DNA of 64,000 nt from Salirhabdus sp. Marseille-P4669 (GCF_900240405.1 NZ_OEQK01000002.1:310001-374000); one strand, 5' to 3'; positions 44,018 to 53,594 are shown, counted from the first letter of the stretch. The notes: a model not told the origin generated them from the letters alone. Numbers and translations: made by a program.

Positions 44018-46579
44018 TTGACTCAATTAAAGGATGAGCAAAATTTAAAAATTAATGTGGAACGATTAAATCAAGATATTAAATTGTTTCCACAAGTACA
44101 CCCGATACAATCGGATATGAAAATTTTACATAACGGTGTTTCTCGACTGGTTATGTTAGACAGATATGCATTTAAAGACACAGAAAAGACTACGTTAACA
44201 GAAGGGGATTTTGTCGTTCTAACCGTTAAGGATGATCCTAAATTTCCAGCTAGAGGTCTCGGCTTTATAAAATCGATTGATTGGGAAAATAAACAAGCTG
44301 AAGTTTTTGTAGAACAAGACTATATTTCAGCCTTAGATAAAGAAGAGGAAATCGAAACTGGAGTTGTAAAACGCTCCTTAGACGTAATCGAAAAGCCACT
44401 TGAAATCTATTATGAACAAATTGCAAAGCGTAACGCATCAGGGTTAGCAGCTGTTGAAGAAACGGTGGAAAAGAGAAATGAATGGTTCCAAAAGTTTTAC
44501 GAACAATTAGCTAGTCTTCATTTTGTGCCAGCAGGAAGAGTATTATATGGAGCTGGAGCAGGAACGGATGTAACCTATTTTAACTGTTATGTTATGCCGT
44601 ATATTCAAGATTCCAGAGAGGGTATATCGGATCACCGTAAACAGGTTATGGAAATTATGAGTCGTGGTGGAGGAGTAGGAACAAATGGCTCTACTTTACG
44701 ACCAAGAAATACGCTAGCAAAGGGTGTAAATGGAAAATCGTCTGGCTCGGTATCTTGGTTAGATGATATTGCGAAATTAACCCATTTAGTTGAACAAGGT
44801 GGATCACGTAGGGGTGCCCAAATGATTATGCTCGCGGATTGGCACCCAGACATTATCGAATTCATTATCTCTAAAATGCAGAACCCAAGAATTTTGCGTT
44901 TCTTAATTGAAAACACAAATGATGAAACGATTAAAAAGCTTGCTCAAGGAAAGCTTAAGTTTACACCACTTACTCAACAAGAAGAAATGATGTATCAAGG
45001 AATTGTGAACTATAAAAACATCCCAGGTCTTGGTGGTTTTAACGAGAAAATCATTAAAGAGGCAGAACAAAAGCTACGTGATGGTGGTAATTTTAGTGTT
45101 CATAACCCTGAGTTTTTGACTGGAGCAAATATTTCTGTATGTTTAACAAAAGAATTTATGCAGGCTGTTGAAAACGACGATTATTATGAGCTTCGATTCC
45201 CTGATGTAGAGAGTTATGATCAAGAAGAGATGAAAGTATATAACGAAGAGTGGCACAATGTTGGCGACGTTCGTGAGTGGGAGCGCCTTGGTCACAACGT
45301 ACGTGTCTATCGTAAAGTGAAAGCGAAGGAACTATGGAACTTAATAAATGTATGTGCAACGTATTCTGCAGAGCCTGGTATTTTCTTTATTGATAATGCC
45401 AATGATATGACGAATGCTAAAGCATACTCACAGCAAGTAGTTGCAACAAACCCTTGTGGAGAACAGCCTTTAGCACCTTACTCTGTTTGTAATTTAGCTG
45501 CGATCAACTTAGCCGAAATGGCAGATAAAAAGAGCAAAACCGTTAATCTTGAAAAATTAAAAGAAACTGTACGTGTTGGGGTAAGAATGCAAGATAACGT
45601 AATCAATGCTACTCCATATTTCTTAGAAGAGAATAAAAAGCAAGCCTTAGGTGAGCGCCGTGTTGGCTTAGGTGTTATGGGTCTTCATGACTTACTAATT
45701 TATTGTGAAACGGTGTATGGATCCGAAGAAGGAAATAAGTTAGTAGATGAAGTATTTGAAACGATTGCAGTGACTGCTTATGAAACTTCTGTTGAATTAG
45801 CAAAAGAAAAGGGAAGTTTCCCATTCTTAGTAGGAGATACAGAAGAAGAAACAAATCGATTAAGAGAAGCATTTACGAAAACAGGCTATATGCAAAAAAT
45901 GCCTCAAAATCTGAAGGAAGCCATTAAAGAATATGGTATTCGCAACTCTCATTTATTAACCGTTGCTCCTACTGGAAGTACTGGTACGATGGTAGGTGTA
46001 GCTACTGGATTAGAGCCTTACTTCTCCTTTTCATACTTTAGAAGTGGACGACTAGGCAAATTTATTGAAGTAAAAGCAGATATCGTTCAAGAATATCTAG
46101 ATAATCATCCAGAAGCAGATCCAAATAACTTACCAGAGTGGTTTGTCTCTGCAATGGAATTAGCTCCAGAAGCTCATGCAGATGTACAGTGTGTCATTCA
46201 AAAATGGATTGATAGCTCTATTAGTAAAACAGTTAATGCACCAAAAGGATATACAGTGGAGCAAGTAGAAAAGGTTTATGAACGCTTGTACAAAGGTGGA
46301 GCAAAAGGCGGAACCGTTTATGTAGACGGTAGCCGTGACGCTCAAGTTTTAACCTTAAAAGCGGAAGAAAATACGTTCGATGAAGAAAATGATATATCCG
46401 AAACGAAAGAGAACAAAGTTGTTTTAGTGGATACGATTCAAGATCTACGTTCTACAGATGTTACAATCGGCTCTGAACTAGGCAATACGTGCCCAGTATG
46501 TCGTGAAGGAACAGTAGAAGATTTAGGTGGATGTAATACATGTACAAGCTGTGGTGCACAGTTGAAGTGTGGACTTTAA
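44018..46579 (+). CDS. nrdJ: Adenosylcobalamin-dependent ribonucleotide reductase (class II)
   Basis: The enzyme makes deoxyribonucleotides with a B12-derived thiyl radical and needs no oxygen. TTG start after AAAGGGGA. The 853 residues carry the reductase core with FNCYVMPYIQDSREGI, SRGGGVGTNGS, the active-site block NPCGEQPLAPYSVCNLA and the phosphate-binding APTGSTGTM. A C-terminal zinc-ribbon-like tail has CPVC, CNTC, TSCG and ends KCGL with redox cysteines. It is monocistronic and interrupts the B. subtilis-like order between yqhL and mntR. Being B12-dependent, it is expected to work beside or instead of the aerobic NrdEF enzyme. Confidence 0.96.
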   Translation: MTQLKDEQNLKINVERLNQDIKLFPQVHPIQSDMKILHNGVSRLVMLDRYAFKDTEKTTLTEGDFVVLTVKDDPKFPARGLGFIKSIDWENKQAEVFVEQDYISALDKEEEIETGVVKRSLDVIEKPLEIYYEQIAKRNASGLAAVEETVEKRNEWFQKFYEQLASLHFVPAGRVLYGAGAGTDVTYFNCYVMPYIQDSREGISDHRKQVMEIMSRGGGVGTNGSTLRPRNTLAKGVNGKSSGSVSWLDDIAKLTHLVEQGGSRRGAQMIMLADWHPDIIEFIISKMQNPRILRFLIENTNDETIKKLAQGKLKFTPLTQQEEMMYQGIVNYKNIPGLGGFNEKIIKEAEQKLRDGGNFSVHNPEFLTGANISVCLTKEFMQAVENDDYYELRFPDVESYDQEEMKVYNEEWHNVGDVREWERLGHNVRVYRKVKAKELWNLINVCATYSAEPGIFFIDNANDMTNAKAYSQQVVATNPCGEQPLAPYSVCNLAAINLAEMADKKSKTVNLEKLKETVRVGVRMQDNVINATPYFLEENKKQALGERRVGLGVMGLHDLLIYCETVYGSEEGNKLVDEVFETIAVTAYETSVELAKEKGSFPFLVGDTEEETNRLREAFTKTGYMQKMPQNLKEAIKEYGIRNSHLLTVAPTGSTGTMVGVATGLEPYFSFSYFRSGRLGKFIEVKADIVQEYLDNHPEADPNNLPEWFVSAMELAPEAHADVQCVIQKWIDSSISKTVNAPKGYTVEQVEKVYERLYKGGAKGGTVYVDGSRDAQVLTLKAEENTFDEENDISETKENKVVLVDTIQDLRSTDVTIGSELGNTCPVCREGTVEDLGGCNTCTSCGAQLKCGL

Positions 46580-46968
46580 GTTAAAAAAGTGCGAAATGTG
46601 ACTTAATAAAGGAAAATTCAAATCATACGATGCTTTTAACAAGTATTGATATTGGTTTGGGTTTTCTTTTTTGTTTAGAGGTCTTGATAATAAATTTGAT
46701 TTCTTGTTTTCGAGTAATGTAGCATCCCTTTAAGGAACACATTGGAAGTAGAAATCTTATTATTTCTCAACATAAAATAGAAAGGTCTTTTTTATCGAAG
46801 TATTCCACCGCAGCGCATCATCAATTAAATGAGCGAGAACAGTGCGTTTTCGTTTATTTCCACTGTTCATACAAAAGGACAAGCAATGCGGCGGGTTCTT
46901 TTGTTCAAGAATCAAAAGTTCGAATAAAAGCCCAACATATGTCTAATCTTAAACTTGAGGTGACTTTT
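46580..46968. other. Intergenic region with possible structured element
   Basis: No gene is supported in these 390 bases. The right part (about 46790-46945) is richer in G+C than its surroundings and can fold. GAACAGTG (46837-46844) pairs with CACTGTTC (46861-46868). CCGCAGCGCAT (46808-46818) faces ATGCGGCGG (46887-46895) as an imperfect outer stem, ending in GGTTCTTTTG. It may be a dispersed repeat, an RNA element, or a terminator-like structure. Confidence 0.4.
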
Positions 46969-47433
46969 ATGTTAAATCGAGCGTTATCAACAGCCTTAAT
47001 AGGAATTGGTGCTGCACAATTTTTAAAAGTACCCGTTTCCTATTTGGAGACCGGTGTTTGGGATTGGAAAAAGCTATTAGGATCTGGTGATATGCCAAGC
47101 TCCCACTCATCAGCTGTAACATCACTCACTACGTATGTTGCATTAAAAAACGGTATGGCATCGATTGATTTTGGTGTTAGTAGTATATTTAGTTTAATTG
47201 TTATGTATGATGCAATGGGGGTAAGGTGGCATGCAGGTGAAACTGCTATAGCAGTGAACGATATGTATGAGCAATTAGAAAAATTAGCTCATGAACATCC
47301 AAATTTCCCTTATAAAAAGCGAAAGAAAGAGCTTAAAGAAGTGATGGGGCATATGCCCATTGAAGTAGCAGGTGGGATAGCGTTAGGGCTTGCCGTTGGG
47401 GCTATCAGCTATTTTATTGAAAAAGATAAATAA
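46969..47433 (+). CDS. Divergent PAP2 family membrane protein (YuiD-like)
   Basis: This 154-residue protein has three to four hydrophobic segments. GDMPSSHSSAVTSL corresponds to the PSGH-type motif of PAP2 phosphatases, and DAMGVRWHAGETA to the final histidine motif. The DUF212/YuiD family is related to phosphatidic acid phosphatases, but activity is uncertain. ATG 46969 follows GAGGTGA; an upstream in-frame ATG at 46939 lacks a site. Two terminators follow. Confidence 0.85.
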   Translation: MLNRALSTALIGIGAAQFLKVPVSYLETGVWDWKKLLGSGDMPSSHSSAVTSLTTYVALKNGMASIDFGVSSIFSLIVMYDAMGVRWHAGETAIAVNDMYEQLEKLAHEHPNFPYKKRKKELKEVMGHMPIEVAGGIALGLAVGAISYFIEKDK

Positions 47434-47439
47434 ACCTAT

Positions 47440-47502
47440 AGTGTCAGAGTACTTTCTGGCACTTTTCACTTTTGGCAGATGAGTATAATTCATCTGCTTT
47501 TC
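47440..47502 (+). terminator. Two tandem terminator hairpins after the PAP2-like gene
   Basis: The first is AGTGTCAGA / TCTGGCACT (47440-47463) followed by TTTC. The second is GCAGATGA / TCATCTGC (47475-47497) followed by TTTTCC. Confidence 0.75.
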
Positions 47503-47623
47503 CCTTTGCGCTTCACAAAGAATTTGTCTGCTGCTCCTTGTCTTGTCACATATTGAAATCTGGTGTATGCTTTTGATAGGTGAAAAAAATTTTCAATGAT
47601 AAGTGAAGTTTGGAGTGTTACAT

Positions 47624-48055
47624 ATGCCGACGCCAAGTATGGAGGATCATATTGAGCAAATCTATCTATTAATAGAGCAAAAAGGCTATGCAAGAGTATC
47701 TGATATTGCTGAAGCTCTACAAGTACATCCATCATCCGTAACCAAAATGGTGCAAAAGCTCGATCGTGATGGATATTTAAATTACGAGAAGTATCGAGGC
47801 TTAATTCTAACGGCCAAAGGAAAGAAAATCGGAAAGCGTCTTGTTTATCGCCATGAGCTATTGGAGCAGTTTCTAGAGATTATTGGTGTCGAGCAAGAGA
47901 ATATATATAATGATGTAGAAGGTATTGAACATCATTTAAGCTGGAATGCAATTGATCGTATTGGTGATTTGGTTCAATATTTTGAGGAAAAGCCAGAACG
48001 AGTTCAGGAATTAAAAATAGTTCAAGAACAAAATGATAATGATATCAATAAATAA
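47624..48055 (+). CDS. mntR: Manganese-responsive transcriptional regulator MntR
   Basis: MntR represses manganese uptake genes when Mn2+ is bound. The 143-residue protein begins [18 protein letters not shown]. It has the winged helix [22 protein letters not shown] and metal ligands including Asp in MEDHIE, His in YRHELLEQF and the EGIEHHLSW motif. ATG 47624 follows TTTGGAGTG, and the family start is identical. A small palindrome TGAAAAAAATTTTCA (47581-47595) lies upstream; its role is unknown. Confidence 0.96.
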   Translation: MPTPSMEDHIEQIYLLIEQKGYARVSDIAEALQVHPSSVTKMVQKLDRDGYLNYEKYRGLILTAKGKKIGKRLVYRHELLEQFLEIIGVEQENIYNDVEGIEHHLSWNAIDRIGDLVQYFEEKPERVQELKIVQEQNDNDINK

Positions 48056-48066
48056 AATTTTTTCAT

Positions 48067-48140
48067 AACCTCCCAACTTAAAGTTCTAAATATAGGATTC
48101 TTGCTTATATATTTAGAAACTTATGAAGTGGGAGGTTTTC
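48067..48140 (+). terminator. Long hairpin after mntR that also covers the yqhO ribosome binding site
   Basis: AACCTCCCA (48067-48075) pairs with TGGGAGGTT (48129-48137). Between them AAGTTCTAAATATA pairs with TATATTTAGAAACTT (one bulge), giving a stem of over 20 bp. TTTTC follows the right arm directly, so it has the form of a rho-independent terminator. The right arm contains GGGAGG, the ribosome binding site of yqhO, whose ATG is only two bases beyond the T run. Confidence 0.78.
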
Positions 48141-48141
48141 T

Positions 48142-49032
48142 ATGAAAGTGGATGGGGTATTCTCAGGTGGTGGAGTAAAAGCCCTAGCTTTTATAGGTGC
48201 CCTAGAAGCAGTAGAAGAAAAGGGTTTAGGATTTGAGCGGTTAGCAGGCACATCTGCGGGCTCTATCTTTGCAAGTCTAGTTGCTGCAGGTTACACAGCT
48301 GATGAACTAAAAGAAATTTTTCTCAAGCTAGATATGTCTTCTTTTATCCAGGAGCCAAAGATTGGCAAAGCTTTTCCTTTTTTAAAGTGGGTTTTATTGT
48401 ATTTTCGATTAGGCTTATATAAAAGTGAGCCAGTTGAAGAATGGCTAAGAGAGATGCTAGCTGCAAAAGGTATTGAAACATTCGGGGATTTCCCTAAAGG
48501 GTACTTGAAAATGATTGGCACGGACGTATCTTTGAATAAGCTCATTGTTTTTCCAGATGATATTGAGAAAATGTATAACATAGAATCGACCTCTTTTTCC
48601 GTTGCCAAAGCGGCTACAATTAGTTCTACAATTCCCTTCTTTTTTATTCCTTCCAAAATAACGAATTACATGCATACCAAGTCGGTTTTAGTAGATGGTG
48701 GCTTCCTGAGCAATTTTCCGATTTGGTTATTTACGGAACCAGATAAAAAGAAACTTCGGCCAATTTTAGGGATGAAATTAAGTTCTACCTATGAAGATAT
48801 TAAAGAAAAAGAAGTGGATGGGGCAATTGATTTATATGCATCCATATTTACTACTATGATGAAAGCACATGATGCAAGACATATTTCAAAGACTTTAGAT
48901 AAAGAGGTTATGTTTATACCAACAGAAGGTATTGAAGCTACTGATTTTGAAATCGACAAGAAATCAAAGCTTCTTCTTATCGATATGGGATATGAGCGCG
49001 CAACAAAATTTTTAAAAAAATGGAGTTATTAA
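48142..49032 (+). CDS. yqhO: Patatin-like phospholipase family protein
   Basis: This serine lipid hydrolase-like protein of 296 residues has the oxyanion motif GVFSGGGVKALAF, the nucleophile elbow GTSAGS, and the catalytic Asp in LVDGGFLSNFP. Patatins use this Ser-Asp dyad for acyl hydrolysis; the substrate is unknown. The gene follows mntR as in B. subtilis. Its GTGGGAGG site is buried in the preceding hairpin, which may limit its expression. Confidence 0.93.
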   Translation: MKVDGVFSGGGVKALAFIGALEAVEEKGLGFERLAGTSAGSIFASLVAAGYTADELKEIFLKLDMSSFIQEPKIGKAFPFLKWVLLYFRLGLYKSEPVEEWLREMLAAKGIETFGDFPKGYLKMIGTDVSLNKLIVFPDDIEKMYNIESTSFSVAKAATISSTIPFFFIPSKITNYMHTKSVLVDGGFLSNFPIWLFTEPDKKKLRPILGMKLSSTYEDIKEKEVDGAIDLYASIFTTMMKAHDARHISKTLDKEVMFIPTEGIEATDFEIDKKSKLLLIDMGYERATKFLKKWSY

Positions 49033-49066
49033 AGAAAGATCGAACGTTTAATACAACGCTCGATCT
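49031..49066. terminator. Terminator between yqhO and yqhP
   Basis: AAGAAAGATCGAACGTT pairs with AACGCTCGATCTTTCTT (one mismatch) between convergent genes, with A/T flanks on both sides. Confidence 0.88.
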
Positions 49067-49431
49067 TTCTTTTTATCTTTTTTTCCTTCGATAACTCTTA
49101 AATGACTTGCGTTACGCCTTGTTTTTTTACGTACATCTGGTTTCTGCTTATGTGGAGACCTTGCTGCCCGAGCATATTGACTCGTATGATTTACATTACT
49201 ACCATATTTCTTTTTAGACTGTTTCACTGCCTTTTTATATTTACTTGAAAATCCACTAGCACCAGATTTATTACGTATTATGTAAAAGACAACGAAAAAT
49301 ATAGCTACTATTCCAGCTGTCATTAATAGCCTTGTTAGTAATTCGCCTGGCTTTGTAATAATAATAGTTACAAGACCAAATATCGCGAGTGCAATTAGTA
49401 CGTAAAATAAAGGATTTACTTTCCTGGACAT
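49048..49431 (-). CDS. yqhP: SA1362-like membrane protein, YqhP
   Basis: The 127 residues have two N-terminal hydrophobic helices (VLIALAIFGLVTIII and LLMTAGIVAIFFVVFYII) and a strongly basic cytoplasmic tail (KKAVKQSKKKYG, PDVRKKTRRN, KKDKKKD). It matches the SA1362/YqhP family of Bacillales. AAAGGAGGT precedes the ATG. Function unknown. In B. subtilis yqhQ follows; it is not present here. Confidence 0.85.
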   Translation of the reverse strand: MSRKVNPLFYVLIALAIFGLVTIIITKPGELLTRLLMTAGIVAIFFVVFYIIRNKSGASGFSSKYKKAVKQSKKKYGSNVNHTSQYARAARSPHKQKPDVRKKTRRNASHLRVIEGKKDKKKDRALY

Positions 49432-49718
49432 AGCGGACCTCCTTTCCTATCTAAACCCTTGATTTCGTATTTAAAAGATTACTTAGCAAATATATTATCC
49501 ATTAAAATGATATTTCCCTTTTTACTAGAAATATATTCATAAAATTTATACTAACGGTATTTTTTACTATTTAGTATATGATGAAACGTGGCTTTTTATC
49601 CGTATAAATCATGTATTTCCTTGTATCTAAGCTATATTCTACTAGAAAAATGAACAGAAGTACAACGCCTGCATTTATTAACGATTTTTAGGAAACAGTA
49701 AAAAACGGAGGTGTGAAT

Positions 49719-50252
49719 ATGGAAAGTAATAGCCAAGATCCAAAATTGGAACAGAATCAAAAAGAAAAACCAATGTCTATACGAAGTAAGTCCTTATTAA
49801 CAGGTTTTATTGGAGGATTGTTCTGGGCTACGATTGGTTCAATAGCATACTACTTTAATTTTTCAGAAGTTTCCCATGGTTCCTTTATTCTACGTTCCTT
49901 TTTTGAAGGGAATTGGACGAATGGACTTCTTGGGGAAATCATCAGTATTGTGATTGTTGGTTTGATTTCTATTCTTATAGCACTTTTATATTATTTGACC
50001 TTAAGAAAGAGGCCCGGGATGATTCCAGGTTTCTTATATGGTATAGCTTTATGGGTTATTATAATGTATTTTTTAAATCCTGTATTTAGTGCGGTTCCTA
50101 CCTTATCGGAGATGGAAAGCACTACCATTGTTTCTACATTATGCTTGTACATTTTATATGGTACCTTTATTGGCTACTCCATTTCATATGAATATGAGGC
50201 CGTAAAGAAAGCCGAAGCCAATAAAAAGAAAAGCTCACAAAATGCTAGTTGA
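49719..50252 (+). CDS. yqhR: YqhR family membrane protein
   Basis: This 177-residue protein has a hydrophilic N terminus of about 25 residues, four predicted helices and a Lys-rich C terminus. LLTGFIGGLFWATIGSIAYYFNF and PGFLYGIALWVIIMYFLNP are typical of YqhR. ATG 49719 follows GGAGGTG; the GTG at 49713 is inside that site. No function is known. It lies upstream of aroQ, as in B. subtilis. Confidence 0.86.
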   Translation: MESNSQDPKLEQNQKEKPMSIRSKSLLTGFIGGLFWATIGSIAYYFNFSEVSHGSFILRSFFEGNWTNGLLGEIISIVIVGLISILIALLYYLTLRKRPGMIPGFLYGIALWVIIMYFLNPVFSAVPTLSEMESTTIVSTLCLYILYGTFIGYSISYEYEAVKKAEANKKKSSQNAS

Positions 50253-50320
50253 ATATGATAAACTAGCATTGTATACATAATGTTTTCGCTTTTCTAGAAT
50301 TTTGGGAGAGGGGAAGAAAA

Positions 50321-50785
50321 ATGAACCGGCTGTTGCTCCTTAATGGCCCTAATTTGAATTTATTGGGGAAAAGAGAACCAGATATTTATGGTCATGAAAG
50401 TCTAGAAACGATTGAAGAAGAGATTCGTGAATTGTTGTTAGCTCATAATTGGGGAATGGATGCAATGCAAACCAATCATGAAGGTGAATTAGTAGATGCA
50501 ATCCAGCAAAGTGATGGGAAATATGATGGAATTATTTTTAATCCGGCTGCATATACCCATACGAGCATTGCGTTACGAGATGCTATTAGTGCAATAGAGG
50601 TCCCTGTAATCGAAGTGCATATATCAAACGTACATAGTCGGGAGTCGTTTCGAAGGGAGTCCCTTTTAGCTCCAGTCTGCTGGGGGCAAGTTGTTGGTCT
50701 CGGTATGCTTGGATATAAATTGGCAGCCCTAGCATTTCTAGAAAGGGAGAAGAGAGAGGATGGTATCAATGGAAAAGGTAACTAA
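50321..50785 (+). CDS. aroQ: 3-dehydroquinate dehydratase, type II
   Basis: This cytosolic enzyme dehydrates 3-dehydroquinate to 3-dehydroshikimate. 154 residues. The type II signature LNGPNLNLLGKREPDIYG includes the catalytic Tyr; NPAAYTHTSIALRDA and EVHISNVHSRESFR supply the His and Arg. GAGAGGGGAAG precedes the ATG. The end overlaps the start of papA by 17 bases. Shikimate kinase is at 35 kb. Confidence 0.96.
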   Translation: MNRLLLLNGPNLNLLGKREPDIYGHESLETIEEEIRELLLAHNWGMDAMQTNHEGELVDAIQQSDGKYDGIIFNPAAYTHTSIALRDAISAIEVPVIEVHISNVHSRESFRRESLLAPVCWGQVVGLGMLGYKLAALAFLEREKREDGINGKGN

Positions 50786-51830
50786 ACTAAGAAAAGCCCT
50801 TGAAGAACAAAATGTAGATGGTATTTTAATCACTAGTGAAAAAAATCGTAGATACATAACTGGTTTCACAGGTACAGCAGGTGTTGCGTTGATTACACAA
50901 GAGCATGCTGTTTTCATTACAGATTTTCGTTATACAGAGCAAGCGAGTGAGCAAGTAAAAGGCTTTGAAATTGTGGAGCATAAGGTGTTAATTACGAAAG
51001 AAGTAGCTAATCAGGTGGAACGTTTGGGAATTAAACGTTTAGGATTTGAAAAAGCGCATGTTACTTATAGTACTTATGAGGCTTATCGTGAACAAGTATC
51101 GGCTGAGCTTGTTCCATTAGCGGGAATCATCGAAAAATTAAGGTTGATTAAAACAGATGAAGAAATTAATATATTAAAAGAGGCTTGTCAAATTGCCGAT
51201 AATGCGTTTGAACATATTCTTGGATTTATCAAGCCTGGAGTAAAAGAAATTGATGTTTCCAATGAACTGGAGTTCTTTATGCGTAAGCAAGGTGCAACGT
51301 CATCCTCTTTTGATATTATTGTAGCATCTGGTTTCCGATCAGCGCTTCCACATGGTGTTGCTTCTGATAAAGTAATTGAATCTGGAGAGCTTGTTACGTT
51401 AGATTTTGGTGCTTATTATAAAGGGTATTGTTCCGATATTACGAGAACAGTTGCTGTTGGCGAAATAAATGATAAGTTGAAGGATATATACAATACGGTA
51501 CTAGAAGCACAGTTGCGTGGAGTGGAAGGTTTAAAACCTGGAATTACAGGAATACAAGGAGACGCTTTGACTCGTGATTATATTAAAGAAAAAGGGTATG
51601 GGGATTATTTCGGTCATTCTACTGGTCATGGCATTGGGTTAGATGTGCATGAAGGTCCAACCCTTTCCTATCGAGGTGAAGCAAAGCTTGAGCCTGGTAT
51701 GGTTGTAACAGTTGAACCAGGAATTTATATTCCAAATGTTGGTGGATGCCGTATTGAAGATGATGTTCTAATAACAGAGAATGGATATGAGAAACTAACA
51801 CATTCATCAAAAGAATTAATAACATTGTGA
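50769..51830 (+). CDS. papA: Xaa-Pro aminopeptidase family M24 peptidase
   Basis: YqhT-type metallopeptidase releases N-terminal residues before proline. 353 residues from ATG 50769, with AGAGAGGA 8 bases upstream; ATG 50760 is possible. Metal ligands are in [18 protein letters not shown] (two Asp), [15 protein letters not shown] (His), VEPGIYIP (Glu) and GGCRIEDDV (Glu). An N-terminal creatinase-like domain occupies residues 1-125. The aroQ-papA-efp order is conserved in Bacillaceae, suggesting a link with translation of proline-rich proteins. Confidence 0.95.
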   Translation: MEKVTKLRKALEEQNVDGILITSEKNRRYITGFTGTAGVALITQEHAVFITDFRYTEQASEQVKGFEIVEHKVLITKEVANQVERLGIKRLGFEKAHVTYSTYEAYREQVSAELVPLAGIIEKLRLIKTDEEINILKEACQIADNAFEHILGFIKPGVKEIDVSNELEFFMRKQGATSSSFDIIVASGFRSALPHGVASDKVIESGELVTLDFGAYYKGYCSDITRTVAVGEINDKLKDIYNTVLEAQLRGVEGLKPGITGIQGDALTRDYIKEKGYGDYFGHSTGHGIGLDVHEGPTLSYRGEAKLEPGMVVTVEPGIYIPNVGGCRIEDDVLITENGYEKLTHSSKELITL

Positions 51831-51852
51831 TTGGAAGAAAGGGGCAAGAATT

Positions 51853-52410
51853 TTGATTTCAGTAAACGATTTTCGTACAGGATTAACAGTTGAACTAGAT
51901 GGTGATATATGGCAGGTTATTGAATTCCAACATGTAAAGCCAGGTAAAGGTGCAGCGTTTGTTCGAAGTAAATTACGCAACCTACGTAATGGAAATATTT
52001 CAGAAAGAACGTTCCGGGCTGGAGAAAAAGTTAGCAAGGCTCACTTAGAAAGAAGGCATATGCAATATTTATATGCTTCTGGTACGATGCACAATTTCAT
52101 GGATCAAGAAACATTTGAGCAAATTGAATTGCCAGCAGAGCAAATTGAATATGAACTTAAATTTTTGAAAGAGAACATGGAAGTTACTATTCTTGTTTAC
52201 AATGGAGAAACACTAGGCGTAGAGTTGCCAAACACAGTGGAGCTTGAAGTTGTAGAAACAGAACCAGGAATTAAAGGAGATACAGCTAGTGGTGGTACTA
52301 AACCTGCAACAGTTGAAACAGGTTTAGTAGTACAAGTACCTTTCTTCGTTAACGTTGGAGATAAACTAGTAGTAAATACAAGCGATGGGAAATACGTTTC
52401 CCGAGCATAA
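51853..52410 (+). CDS. efp: Elongation factor P
   Basis: EF-P binds stalled ribosomes and promotes peptide bond formation at polyproline stretches. TTG start after AAAGGGGC. The 185 residues contain three beta-barrel domains; the conserved modified Lys lies in [16 protein letters not shown] (in Bacillus it carries 5-aminopentanol). It follows papA by 22 bases. Confidence 0.97.
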   Translation: MISVNDFRTGLTVELDGDIWQVIEFQHVKPGKGAAFVRSKLRNLRNGNISERTFRAGEKVSKAHLERRHMQYLYASGTMHNFMDQETFEQIELPAEQIEYELKFLKENMEVTILVYNGETLGVELPNTVELEVVETEPGIKGDTASGGTKPATVETGLVVQVPFFVNVGDKLVVNTSDGKYVSRA

Positions 52411-52422
52411 TATGAACCCTTA

Positions 52423-52458
52423 AAAAGACTTTGCCTTACAATAGGTAAAGTCTTTTTT
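52423..52458 (+). terminator. Terminator after efp
   Basis: AAAAGACTTTGCCT pairs with AGGTAAAGTCTTTT (one G:U), then TTT. Confidence 0.9.
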
Positions 52459-52553
52459 TGTGTTTTCCCTGTTCTTTTAAAAATCCCTCTCTTTCATACG
52501 ATGCATACGTATAAAAAAATATTACCTCTCTAGTAAACATCTCACTTCATTTG

Positions 52554-52581
52554 TCATAAATTAGCTTGTACGGCATAGATT
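52554..52581 (+). promoter_or_regulatory. Candidate sigma-E promoter of the spoIIIA operon
   Basis: TCATAAA (52554-52560) resembles the sigma-E -35 (KMATATT), and after 13 bases CATAGATT (52574-52581) resembles the -10 CATACANT. spoIIIA is a classic mother-cell sigma-E operon, and this lies 38 bases before the first start codon. Confidence 0.6.
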
Positions 52582-52619
52582 TAAAGTAACTATTGTTAAT
52601 AGAAAAAGGAGGATTACGA

Positions 52620-53594
52620 TTGGAAGAGATAATGAGAATTTTTCCTCCTGTAATGGCAGACAAGCTCCACTCTGAAATTCATAATTGGAACCAAATTGAA
52701 GAGATTCGCGTTCGGGTATTACGTCCAATTGAACTTGTGTTTCCTACCTATTCCCGAATGGTAAAAAACATTATTCCTACACCGGAGGATGCACATTTTA
52801 TTTTAAATCAATTAAGCCAACATTCGATCTACCGATTTGAAGATGAACTTCGGCAAGGATATATCACAATTGAAGGTGGGCATCGGGTTGGGATTTCAGG
52901 AAAAGTGAATACAGAAAAAGGTTATGTGAAAGCGATTCGTCATTTAGCTTTTTTTAACGTTCGCATTGCACGACAGGTAAAGCATATTAGCGATCCATAT
53001 TTACCATTACTATTTCAAAATGGATTTTTAAATACATTATTAATTGGTCCACCCAAATGTGGAAAAACGACTTTTTTACGCGATGCCATACGAAACATTA
53101 GTAATGGTTTTCATAACTATCCTCCCTATAAAGTAGGAGTGATAGATGAAAGAAGTGAAATAGCCGCTTGTAAGCATGGTATTCCTCAGCACGATGTAGG
53201 TTTAAGAACCGATGTAATGGATGCTTGTCCAAAAGCGGAAGGAATGATGATGATGATTCGCTCTATGTCCCCGGATATCTTGGTTGTTGATGAAATTGGC
53301 AGTGATCGAGATGTATCGGCATTAATGGAAGCACTGCATGCCGGAGTGACCGTTATTTGCAGCGTGCATGGAGCAACCATTGAGGAAATTAAGAATCGGC
53401 CTTCCTTAAGACCGTTATTTGAACAAAAAGCCTTTAAGCGGTTTATTACTTTTGGCAACAAACCAAAGCCAGGAACCATCCTGTCGGTGTTAGATGAAGA
53501 TGGACAACCACATAAATATCGGAAAGGGAGTAATGAGCATGAAGTGGATCGGAGCCCTTCTGTTGCTGTCAGCTACAACATACGCGGGATTTGA
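52620..53594 (+). CDS. spoIIIAA: Stage III sporulation protein AA (secretion ATPase)
   Basis: This ATPase of the SpoIIIA-SpoIIQ channel joining mother cell and forespore has 324 residues from TTG 52620 behind AAAGGAGG. Walker A is GPPKCGKTTF, Walker B is PDILVVDEIGS, and HAGVTVICSVHG follows. It is related to type II/IV secretion ATPases, and so distantly to ComGA. Its end overlaps spoIIIAB by 56 bases. Confidence 0.96.
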   Translation: MEEIMRIFPPVMADKLHSEIHNWNQIEEIRVRVLRPIELVFPTYSRMVKNIIPTPEDAHFILNQLSQHSIYRFEDELRQGYITIEGGHRVGISGKVNTEKGYVKAIRHLAFFNVRIARQVKHISDPYLPLLFQNGFLNTLLIGPPKCGKTTFLRDAIRNISNGFHNYPPYKVGVIDERSEIAACKHGIPQHDVGLRTDVMDACPKAEGMMMMIRSMSPDILVVDEIGSDRDVSALMEALHAGVTVICSVHGATIEEIKNRPSLRPLFEQKAFKRFITFGNKPKPGTILSVLDEDGQPHKYRKGSNEHEVDRSPSVAVSYNIRGI

